This document shows, piece by piece, positions 25,201 through 29,702 of a DNA stretch of 57,061 bases (its first letter is position 1; the number at the start of each line of letters is the position of its first letter). The notes under the pieces were generated by a model, which made no database searches, was not told where the DNA came from, and was given only the letters and a program-made list of their open reading frames with translations. This stretch comes from Tubiluchus corallicola (Eukaryota; Priapulida; Priapulimorpha; Priapulimorphida; Tubiluchidae). Both the position numbers and the translations under genes were made by a program. The DNA lies in assembly GCA_030141605.1 (NCBI GenBank), contig JAQGDQ010001182.1:1-57061 (forward strand), read 5' to 3'.

Positions 25201-28200
25201 CGTTTTCAAGGTAACGTGTTTTTGTATGTACAGACTTGTTTGTTTCCCTGGCATAAGTTTACAGAGTGCAAGTTTGATTGTGGTGTGAATCTGATCTGTT
25301 TATTTACATTTTAGTTCTTTTGTGACTTGAATTGTCAATCAGTTTTGCTCTTTTGTAATGAGTTCCATTGGCGGCTCATGTAGGTACTGTGGAATTGCAG
25401 CATGCCCTATTTTCACTCAGGATTGTTGATAATAGTATAATCTCTTTTTTCTTTAGTTCTTTCTTCATACTTGTACAGTCCAGAACACGTGAGGGTAGTA
25501 CTGTTAGCTTCACTGTCACAGTTCAAGAAACTCAGCGTTTGGCTGCTGTGCGCATGCGGTCATAAGACATAAGATAACACACTGTACTTTAGGTAGAAAG
25601 AGTACTGTCGCTCACTGCAGTACATGTTGTCAGTTGTCACGTGCTTGAAAGCCGCGTATCGGTATATTCTTGAACTGTGCAATTTAGGCTGTTCGTAAGC
25701 AAACAATATCTTTCATTTAGGATTTTATCAAGTTTAGGTATACATTTTTGTATGTTTGGTTACAATTACAATTACAAATTACAACGTTAAAATTACATAT
25801 CTTTGTTTCGCTTTACACAGTATTAAAACAACGGCTAAAATTTTTCTGAAGCAGCACCCCCGCTAATTTTAGCTACGAACTGCCACTGATTAGTTAATTT
25901 GTTTCTAAGCTTTTTCCCCGTCTTTCAAAAATCCATTAATTGTTTGAAATAATTAGTCTGATTTTTGATTAGCTTTTTTAATTTTCCAGGCTCGTTGGGG
26001 TGAATTGGTCAGTGCTGGAATGACCAAAGTGAAACAAAGTCTATTGGCCAGTATCACTCCTTCTGATTCAAACTTGCATTGTGAGTGGACAGTTCTAGAA
26101 GACTTTCTTTCCAACCCCAATCCCAGGTAAATACATTTTTAAGCGCTTTTGTCAACTAGGCTGAGACGATTAACCATTTGACCGATCGCTAACTAGTGTA
26201 ATCGTTTAGAAAATCACTAACTGTTTAACCATTATCTAGCCAAGTCTTTTACTTATCCATGTTAATGAAACCTTGTATCTTTTCTCAGTTGGCGTACACA
26301 GTTAGCAATGTTTCGCTTATATGAAATTGTACTGTTTACAACATTGTTTCAATTAATCTGGTTGTCTAAGAAGCATCTAAATCGTAAATTGCAAAAAAAT
26401 TTTCACTTGTGTATGTTACAAAGATGCCGCCATGTTGGACATTCTCGTTGGTGCATGCTAGATTTGAACCACACCATTTACTCATGCAAGTCATGTGTAG
26501 TCGATATTTTCTTATATGTATGACGTCATCGGAAAAGGTTAAACATTTAACCGAACGCAATTAATAATGGATAAATGGTTAGTTAAAAAACCCAACCATC
26601 TCAACTCTATTGCCAACCCCATCCCCAGGTACATGCCGAGTTTTTGTTTATTGGATGCCAAAAGATGTAGTGTATTCACTATGAAAACTGATCAGTGATA
26701 AAAACCATCAACTTGTGAATTTCTAAAAACTGAACGTCAAATATATTCAATATGTTGTAATCACTTCTTATTTTATGTTACTAGGAACCGACCCGATCCA
26801 GAGATGGTAAGAGCTTTAAAAGAGCGACCTGGAATCAGATACAGCTTTGTCTGCAGTGCTCTACTTAGCATTTGTAGTTGTCAGGATTCTGATAGGTAGG
26901 CGGGGGGTCAGTGGCATAGCGTGGGGGTGTGGATGATAATACTTAATTATCTATATGTGTGTTTGTTTTGACTGACAGTACAGTCCGCAATCATAAAGAT
27001 ATTTCCAGAATTTCCAGAAATATTTCCACACGCTTGTGGGATGACTCAAGCCGAAATTGAAAATACTTGTTTAAAGGTGTCCGGGACTGTTCCCAAAAGA
27101 ATCATTCTAGAACTGATTTTCCTAGTTATCCCCAGCTTCCCGTGCTAATTCATTTCCTTTTTAATTTCAGATTAAATGACATCTCTGTACTGTGTGCTGA
27201 GCTGACAGCGTGCTGTAGTTGTCTGAGTTCTGAATGGTTAGGCGTGCTAAAAGCTCTCTGCTGTTCATCTGACAATGCTTGCGGGTTCCACGATCTTCTC
27301 ATCAAAATTGAGGTGTGTACCACTCTATATAAACTGCATACCGAATTATTACATCATTACTACCTTAAAGTCTTATCATCACAAGACTTTCTCGTTCAAG
27401 AAGTGTGTGTCTAATTACCAGTAAAAAAATTTCCGGCTTCGTAAAATGTGTATAGGTTTGTGTCCAAAAATGGCCTCGGCAGATGGAATCTCATTTTTAT
27501 GATAAAGATCAACTCTAACGATGTGCTAATAAGTATCATTATTTTATTGAACATTATTGATATGTTAAAAAGTGTCACCATTTTACTGAGTCGTGATGAT
27601 ATGCTAAAAAAGTCACCATTTTACTGAGTCGTGATGATATGCTAAAAATGTCACCATTTTACTGAGTCGTGATGATATGCTAAAAATGTCACCATTTTAC
27701 TGAGTCGTGATGATATGCTAAAAAAGTCACCATTTTACTGAGTCGTGATGATATGCTAAAAATGTCACCATTTTACTGAGTCGTGATGATATGCTAAAAA
27801 TGTCACCATTTTACTGAGTCGTGATGATATGCTAAAAATGTCACCATTTTACTGAGTCGTGATGATATGCTAAAAATGTCACCATTTTACTGAGTAGTAA
27901 TGATATGCTAAAAAAGTGTCACCATTGTACTGAGTAGTAATGATATGCTAAAAAAGTCACCATTGTACTGAGTAGTAATGATATGCTAAAAAAGTCACCA
28001 TTTTACTGAATAGTAATGATATGTTAAAAAGTGTCACCATTGTACTGAGTAGTAATGATATGTTAAAAAGTGTCACCATTGTACTGAGTAGTAATGATAT
28101 GCTAAAAAAGTCACCATTTTACTGAGTAGTAATGATATGTTAAAAAGTGTCACCATTTTACTGAGTAGTAATGATATGTTAAAAAGTGTCACCATTGTAC

Positions 28201-28721
28201 TGAGTAGTAATGATATGCTAAAAAAGTCACCATTTTACTGAGTAGTAATGATATGTTAAAAAGTGTCACCATTGTACTGAGTAGTAATGATATGTTAAAA
28301 AGTGTCACCATTGTACTGAGTCGTGATGATATGTTAAAAAGTGTCACCATTGTACTGAGTAGTAATGATATGCTAAAAAAGTCACCATTGTACTGAGTAG
28401 TAATGATATGTTAAAAAGTGTCACTATTTTACTGAGTCGTAATGTTGTAGAAAAACTATCATTTTATTGCATTATTACTGCTGATTTTTGTTATATCATA
28501 ACAGAAGTTTTTTGTGCAGGCAGTAAGAATTTCATAAACTAGTGAGAGCATGAAACAGCTAAACACTTTTAAACAGAATTTATTGCCACGTGTTTTTCAG
28601 GTGGCCGACATGTCAATACACGATGCCTTGGCGGTTTTTACCTCCATTCTTGTAGCTCGACATTGTTTGTCATTGGAAGACATTGTTTTTCACGTGGCTA
28701 TGCCGTCGCTACTGGCAACGA
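5559..28721 (+). CDS. MED12: MED12 (Mediator kinase-module subunit 12), internal gene fragment, 18 exons
   Basis: MED12 tethers and activates CDK8/cyclin C on the Mediator complex in the nucleus. Eighteen exons (listed separately) join in consistent phase to about 855 codons with no stop. Diagnostic conserved segments appear in the order known from animal MED12: EFVQSxxLSRR, [107 protein letters not shown], then an LVARHCL-type segment. By my recollection this corresponds to about residues 290-1050 of a protein of about 2100-2200. The N-terminal exons (including the CDK8-activating segment) and all C-terminal exons are missing. The 3' end is removed by the palindrome junction at 29670. The 5' exons are either outside the window or beyond the GPCR. 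Confidence 0.93.
5871..6028 (+). CDS. MED12: MED12 exon b
   Basis: The acceptor is TTTAAAG at 5870. The stronger-looking TTTCAG at 5878 would break the frame, whereas 5871 completes the codon left by exon a. Encodes GPESLSV, then [13 protein letters not shown] and SALIWH. It ends CACAACCTAG before GTAATG. This boundary is the apparent seed of the 26 bp array that follows. Confidence 0.85.
6029..7126 (+). repeat. Minisatellite B, 26 bp unit, about 42 copies, built from an exon end plus 5' splice site
   Basis: The unit carries CATCTAGCAGAACCTAG followed by GTAACGTAT or GTAACATGT. The end of exon b is CATCTGGCACAACCTAG followed by GTAATGTAT, which is 15 of 17 exonic bases identical and then the same intron start. 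The distal copies near 7062-7110 still read CTGGCAG like the exon. Period 26 bp is shown by GTAAC at 6301 and 6327. A few copies are disrupted, for example CCAACACACAAACC near 6633. Confidence 0.95.
7256..8033. repeat. Minisatellite C, 34 bp unit, about 23 copies
   Basis: The period is 34 bp (TGATGTCACG at 7381 and 7415). The unit is GTGGTG-rich with AACAAGTGATGTCACGATG. TGATGTCA is one base from the CRE/ATF octamer TGACGTCA. The array lies in the same intron as array B and ends about 60 bp before the exon c acceptor. Confidence 0.93.
8095..8195 (+). CDS. MED12: MED12 exon c
   Basis: Acceptor GGCTAATAG, donor GAG-GTAAGT. Two bases complete a Gly codon, followed by 33 codons. Encodes [20 protein letters not shown] and SNLPMP, matching the [16 protein letters not shown] block of animal MED12. 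Confidence 0.92.
8540..8639 (+). CDS. MED12: MED12 exon d
   Basis: Acceptor TTCTGTTTAG, donor CAAG-GTGCG; phase 0 start, 33 codons plus 1 nt. Encodes [16 protein letters not shown] and [12 protein letters not shown], matching the VRAKLREIEQQ...VRWSFDKCQE segment. Confidence 0.9.
8640..9927. other. Intron d/e with retroposon-like remnants
   Basis: At 8801-8935 a - strand element ends in GGCAAAAAATAAA and an (ATT)n tail, which is typical of a LINE or SINE 3' end. A roughly 70 bp direct duplication, built on CATTTTTCACATTTAGTTAG, occurs near 9630 and again near 9710. A patch at 9361-9560 with repeated ATCCGG motifs may be another small element. No exon in between. Confidence 0.5.
9928..10064 (+). 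CDS. MED12: MED12 exon e
   Basis: Acceptor TTCTATAG, donor GAG-GTAACT. It encodes [20 protein letters not shown] and [11 protein letters not shown], matching RVLHTLEVLDSHSFERS...NSLDSLCNRIF of MED12. It ends in phase 0. Confidence 0.92.
10261..10352. repeat. Short tandem repeat, about 31 bp, three copies
   Basis: TTTTCTGGG followed by a variable T/G-rich stretch and TTAGGAC recurs three times in the intron after exon e. Small and degenerate; no function visible. Confidence 0.75.
10570..13485. repeat. Minisatellite D, 73 bp unit, about 40 copies, each with a stem-loop
   Basis: The period is 73 bp (CTTGTATAA at 10641 and 10714). Each unit contains TTTAGTAAT, a spacer of about 26 bases (AATGAGTTTCCTAGCAACC and following), then ATTACTAAA, so every unit can form a 9 bp stem. 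Variation is concentrated in the short A/C/G tract between TATAA and TTTAG. The last copy is shortened. The mirrored array has the same length. Confidence 0.95.
13617..13748 (+). CDS. MED12: MED12 exon f (LCEWAV exon)
   Basis: Acceptor TATGTTAG, donor GAC-GTACGT; exactly 44 codons. It encodes [20 protein letters not shown] and [11 protein letters not shown], containing the LCEWAV motif that names the Pfam domain of this region and the very conserved AKLLEKRQ. Confidence 0.95.
14019..14449. mobile_element. hAT-like non-autonomous element (MITE)
   Basis: Ends are CAGAGTTTCCAC and GTGGGAACCCTG, imperfect inverted termini. The interior has repeated GTCAGGGAAA-type motifs on both sides. The flanks share TAAGGT, an incomplete trace of an 8 bp target duplication. 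No transposase frame. It lies in the intron between exons f and g. Confidence 0.6.
14586..15038 (+). pseudogene. C-terminal remnant of a non-LTR retrotransposon polyprotein
   Basis: An open frame with no start of its own ends at a stop at 15036-15038. It encodes [16 protein letters not shown], then a C-x2-C-x7-H-x4-C zinc-binding motif ([17 protein letters not shown]). This motif is characteristic of the C-terminus of several non-LTR retrotransposon polyproteins. Everything upstream (endonuclease, reverse transcriptase) is absent, so this is a 5'-truncated insertion in a MED12 intron. The mirrored copy has CAG changed to TAG (Q to stop) 39 codons before the end. Confidence 0.65.
15056..15226. 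repeat. 28 bp tandem repeat, 6 copies, after the retrotransposon remnant
   Basis: The unit is GGCCTTGCTGACCTGTTCAT plus ATTGATC. It starts 18 bp after the remnant's stop codon and is followed by AATAAA, so it is probably part of that element's 3' tail. It stays open in several frames only because it has few stops. Confidence 0.85.
15442..15544 (+). CDS. MED12: MED12 exon g
   Basis: Acceptor CGTGCTTCAG, donor CAAG-GTATAA. It encodes [20 protein letters not shown] and [12 protein letters not shown], matching IFQDVLLQFLDTQAP. 34 codons plus 1 nt. Confidence 0.92.
15568..16239. mobile_element. hAT-type non-autonomous transposon with an intact 8 bp target duplication
   Basis: Termini are CAGGAATGTTACC and GGTAACATTCCTG, perfect 13 bp inverted repeats. 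The flanks carry an exact 8 bp duplication, CACTCAAG (15560-15567 and 16240-16247). The 672 bp interior encodes no transposase; its subterminal parts repeat GAAACCGAAA-type motifs. It lies 24 bp downstream of exon g. Confidence 0.85.
16344..16510. mobile_element. Short inverted-repeat element next to the exon h acceptor
   Basis: About 32 bp ending AACAACTTCGTATA is mirrored as TATACGAAGTTGTTTTGAG and continuing, with only about 100 bp of (TA)n/(TG)n-rich sequence between. It is MITE-like. Its right repeat ends about 20 bp before the polypyrimidine tract and AG of exon h. Confidence 0.7.
16532..16740 (+). CDS. MED12: MED12 exon h
   Basis: Acceptor TTTCCTACAG, donor CAG-GTTTGT; 2 nt plus 69 codons. 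Encodes [20 protein letters not shown] and [13 protein letters not shown], matching [20 protein letters not shown]...[10 protein letters not shown]. The tail after this motif is lineage-specific. Confidence 0.95.
16741..17437. other. Intron h/i, first part
   Basis: No exon. A comparatively GC-rich block at 17030-17300 (TGACGTCA-like sequence near 17041, GGCGCCGCTAG near 17225) differs in composition from the AT-rich intron around it and may be an unrecognised repeat. Confidence 0.4.
17438..18115. mobile_element. pogo/Tigger-like non-autonomous transposon
   Basis: The left end TAGTAAGTCCTCGCTCAACG and right end (reverse complement CAATAAATCCTCGCTTAACG) form imperfect inverted repeats, flanked by TA on both sides as expected for Tc1/mariner/pogo insertion. 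Motifs like CGTTAAGCGAAACG recur inside both ends. 678 bp, no transposase. Confidence 0.7.
18116..19017. other. Intron h/i, second part
   Basis: AT-rich, no exon seen. This segment holds the 10 bp length difference between the arms: the right arm has a long A/T tract near 38252-38265 that is missing near 18795. Confidence 0.5.
19018..20458. repeat. Minisatellite E, 24 bp unit, about 60 copies
   Basis: The unit is TTTATCAACCTGCTTACC plus ATCGTC. Since 24 is a multiple of 3 and the unit lacks stops in several frames, long open frames of about 500 codons appear on both strands (octapeptide repeats such as MVSRLIKT on the - strand). These are by-products, not genes. A single 1-base-short unit near 19427 and a 21 bp unit near 19595 shift the frame. 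The - strand unit contains ATGGTAAGC, a 5' splice-site-like motif. Confidence 0.95.
20556..20709 (+). CDS. MED12: MED12 exon i
   Basis: Acceptor TCTGATTTCAG, donor GT-GTAAGT; 51 codons plus 1 nt. It encodes [20 protein letters not shown] and [16 protein letters not shown], an acidic, Met-rich linker matching the position of the variable MDIDPSSS-type region of MED12. Assignment rests on phase and position. Confidence 0.8.
21040..21292 (+). CDS. MED12: MED12 exon j
   Basis: Acceptor TTTTATGTAG, donor GG-GTATTT. Encodes [17 protein letters not shown] and [20 protein letters not shown], matching LSKHYQYATHFPIPQEE...NQRLVVLFGVGKQRDDA. Carries 84 codons with phase carry-over at both ends. Confidence 0.95.
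21621..21717 (+). CDS. MED12: MED12 exon k
   Basis: Acceptor TTTTTTTGCAG, donor CAG-GTGCAA. Encodes [20 protein letters not shown] and FENIFNKFQ, matching the basic stretch and EDIFAKFQ of MED12. It ends in phase 0. Confidence 0.88.
22060..22322. repeat. Compound trinucleotide tract ATT-ACT-GCT-GCC-ACC-GCT-ACT-ATT
   Basis: About 263 bp of triplets in one register, grading from AT-rich edges to a GCC/ACC core and back. Preceded by GGTAATAAAATT, it may have begun as an (ATT)n tail of a retroposon. The right arm has the same total length but a different internal order of GCC, ACC and ACT triplets. Its open frames (poly-Leu, poly-Ser, poly-Asn) are not genes. Confidence 0.9.
22442..22633 (+). 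CDS. MED12: MED12 exon l
   Basis: Acceptor TATTTTTCAG, donor CAG-GTTCGT; exactly 64 codons. Encodes [20 protein letters not shown] and [18 protein letters not shown], matching LSHYDQHQVTAQV...FIFDLMEYSLSISGLIDF. The right arm has two synonymous changes (CAC/CAT, GTT/GTC). Confidence 0.95.
22817..23218 (-). mobile_element. SINE-like retroposon with (CAA)n tail and 13 bp target duplication
   Basis: The 13 bp GCATCTTCAGTGT occurs at 22804-22816 and again at 23219-23231, an exact target-site duplication. Read on the - strand, the element ends in a (CAA)n tail next to one copy, as an RNA-templated insertion would. 402 bp here but 438 bp in the right arm (33797-34234): the latter has 36 bp extra between two copies of GGCGGAGGAGCT. 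GC-richer than its surroundings. I could not find convincing pol III A/B boxes, so the SINE label is tentative; insertion by target-primed retroposition is well supported. Confidence 0.75.
23622..23657 (+). pseudogene. Stray partial copy of MED12 exon m in the intron before it
   Basis: Matches 24190-24225 inside exon m at 33 of 36 bases: it starts GGTCAGTTGGACAGCC and continues through GCAAAGCA. All three differences are G/A transitions. In frame it reads [12 protein letters not shown] against [12 protein letters not shown]. No donor follows, so it is unlikely to be a used exon. Confidence 0.8.
23777..23814. other. 38 bp imperfect palindrome with TAATTA core
   Basis: GGGGTACTC at one end and GAGTACCCC at the other, with AAGTAATTACTT in the middle. 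It could form a hairpin or be a dyad binding site (TAATTA is a homeodomain-type core). It lies in the intron before exon m, mirrored at 33201-33238. Confidence 0.7.
24163..24329 (+). CDS. MED12: MED12 exon m
   Basis: Acceptor TGTATTTCAG, donor AAGC-GTAAGT. Encodes [20 protein letters not shown] and [19 protein letters not shown], matching the [22 protein letters not shown] segment. 55 codons plus 2 nt. A roughly 33 bp tandem duplication (GTACTATATTAAATGCTATA and following) lies just upstream of its acceptor. Confidence 0.93.
24988..25096 (+). CDS. MED12: MED12 exon n
   Basis: Acceptor GTTTTCTAG, donor AAG-GTAACA. It encodes [20 protein letters not shown] and YTSQGVVK, matching [18 protein letters not shown]. 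One synonymous change (TCA/TCG) separates the arms. Its 3' end is the first unit of a four-copy 38 bp array, so three more identical-looking donors follow. I chose the first because later ones add a stop or a frameshift. Confidence 0.92.
25075..25226 (+). repeat. 38 bp tandem array of an exon end plus 5' splice site, four copies
   Basis: TACATCTC recurs at 25075, 25113, 25151 and 25189. Each copy carries GGGCGTTGTCAAGGTAACGT or a near variant. The first copy is the true end of exon n. The other three repeat the last 22 exonic bases, the GT donor and the first 16 intron bases. Confidence 0.95.
25990..26126 (+). CDS. MED12: MED12 exon o
   Basis: Acceptor AATTTTCCAG, donor CCCAG-GTAAAT. Encodes [19 protein letters not shown] and [16 protein letters not shown], aligning with FGELFSDFCSKVKNTIYC...MRWAPEFM of MED12. 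45 codons plus 2 nt. Less conserved than its neighbours but fixed by phase. Confidence 0.85.
26160..26606. mobile_element. Possible MITE between exon o and a copy of its donor
   Basis: The left end CTGAGACGATTAACCATTT and right end (reverse complement starts GAGATGGTTGGG) are weakly inverted, and AACCATTT motifs recur near both ends. No target duplication confirmed. It lies directly between exon o and the duplicated donor at 26608. Confidence 0.35.
26608..26634 (+). repeat. Displaced copy of the exon o 5' splice site
   Basis: TTGCCAACCCCATCCCCAG followed by GTACAT matches the end of exon o, TTTCCAACCCCAATCCCAG followed by GTAAAT, at 22 of 25 bases. It is a potential cryptic donor about 500 bp downstream of the real one. 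Confidence 0.75.
26785..26895 (+). CDS. MED12: MED12 exon p
   Basis: Acceptor ATGTTACTAG, donor TAG-GTAGGC. Encodes [20 protein letters not shown] and [12 protein letters not shown], matching the ENPANRYSFVCNALMHVC block. Phase carry-over at both ends. Confidence 0.92.
27171..27312 (+). CDS. MED12: MED12 exon q, last exon inside the palindrome arm
   Basis: Acceptor TTTAATTTCAG, donor GAG-GTGTGT. It encodes [18 protein letters not shown] and [20 protein letters not shown], nearly identical to the corresponding MED12 block. It ends 32 bp before the arm boundary at 27344. Confidence 0.96.
27557..28443. repeat. Minisatellite F, 38-39 bp unit, about 23 copies, spacer only
   Basis: The unit is GATATGCTAAAAA plus TGTCACCATTTTACTGAGTC with length variants. 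Two subfamilies are visible: GAGTCGTGAT early and GAGTAGTAAT later. It begins about 210 bp inside the single-copy spacer and is the only long array here without a mirror copy. Confidence 0.93.
28601..28721 (+). CDS. MED12: MED12 exon r, single-copy exon in the spacer
   Basis: Acceptor TGTTTTTCAG, donor ACGA-GTAAGT; 40 codons plus 1 nt, in phase with exon q. Encodes [20 protein letters not shown] and [20 protein letters not shown], matching [28 protein letters not shown]...IPSLL. The next MED12 exon never appears: 950 bp later the sequence turns into the inverted arm. Confidence 0.93.
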
Positions 28722-29670
28722 GTAAGTTCTTCATTACGCAAGCATTTATACTGAATAAATAACTAGGTTTTAAGCCATTTATTAATTAGTCTAAGCTATG
28801 TTTGTGACATCTGTAGATTGCTGTTTTTATTCTTTAACTATTAACTTTAATTTTCTGAATTCTATATTAAACAAACTGGTTATTTTTCTGTAGATGTTAT
28901 GATTAATTGATTTTGCCATGTTTAAGGAGCTGACCTGTTAAATTTAAAACAAAATCTGAAAATTTAACATTTTTCTTGTTTCAAGCCAATTTTAATACTG
29001 GCACATAAAAACATTTATAGTTAAAAACTACACAAATTGATTAAAACTTTATTAAAAACTTTTCCATTAAAAAGTTAAAAGTTAAAATCATGCCAAACAG
29101 CATTAGCTACTCGAAACATTTGGCGTTTTAACTTTTTTACAGAAAAGTTTTTAATGAAGTTTTGTTTTTTTAACTATGAAATTAAAATAAACCAATTTAA
29201 ACTTTTACATTCAAAAGTTAAAGTTAACATAACTAGTGCTTTAATTGATGTATCAATTTCTTTACTGATCTGTTTATTCATTACCTATTTGGCTTTTGTA
29301 AATACATAATTAGTGCATAAGTTACTGTATCAATTTCTTTACTGGTCTGTTTATTCATTGCCTATTTGGCTTCTGTTAACTACTTAATTAGTGCATAATG
29401 GGTTCTGCCCATACAAACTGGTTGTAAGTTTGTAAATTTACCACTGATGACGACAGCAGCAGCAGCAAGCCGAAATGTTTGGCATTACTTTAACTTTTAA
29501 CTTTTTAATGTAAAACTTTTAATAAAATTGTTCATAAATAATTAAAACAATGTTCGAAGTTTGCTACTTAGTCAGACTTAACCGAGATTTCTGTCAAATT
29601 TATTTTATAAAATATAGCAGCCCAATCACACTAGTAATTACAAATCTATACAATTGTGAAGTTTCCTAGA
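28722..29670. other. AT-rich spacer end with inverted and direct repeats
   Basis: A 35 bp inverted repeat (29065-29099 and 29476-29510, about 32 of 35 matching, core AAAAAGTTAAAAGTTAAA) flanks about 375 bp. A direct duplication of about 75 bp, opening GTATCAATTTCTTTACTG, occurs near 29250 and again near 29326. No exon or open frame of interest. It adjoins the abnormal junction at 29670. Confidence 0.75.
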
Positions 29671-29702
29671 TCGGTATGCAGTTTATATAGAGTGGTACAC
29701 AC

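Larger units (their letters stand above)
1..27344 (+). repeat. Left arm of a 27.3 kb inverted duplication
   Basis: Every recognisable feature here, from the edge array through the GPCR to 17 MED12 exons, recurs reverse-complemented at 29671-57061. The match stops after 27344: the arms share CCGA, then this side continues ATTATTACATC while the other side, reverse-complemented, continues TCTAGGAAAC. Differences are scattered substitutions plus few indels: about 10 bp of A-tract near 18800 and 36 bp near 23190. This is direct sequence comparison by eye. Whether the structure exists in the organism or only in the assembly cannot be told here. Confidence 0.95.
27345..29670. other. Single-copy spacer at the palindrome centre
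   Basis: This 2326 bp segment is not mirrored. It continues the left-arm MED12 gene in phase: the intron after the exon ending at 27312, a 38-39 bp minisatellite, then one more MED12 exon at 28601-28721. Its right part (28722-29670) is AT-rich with internal inverted and direct repeats and no further exon. So left arm plus spacer reads as continuous native locus, and the abnormal junction is the one at 29670/29671. Confidence 0.9.

Noticed and set aside
27341-29674. Simple missed-adapter read palindrome as sole explanation
   Set aside because: Such artefacts fold with almost no spacer and identical arms. Here the spacer is 2.3 kb, contains the next MED12 exon in phase, and the arms carry real-looking allelic differences. 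Other assembly errors remain possible.
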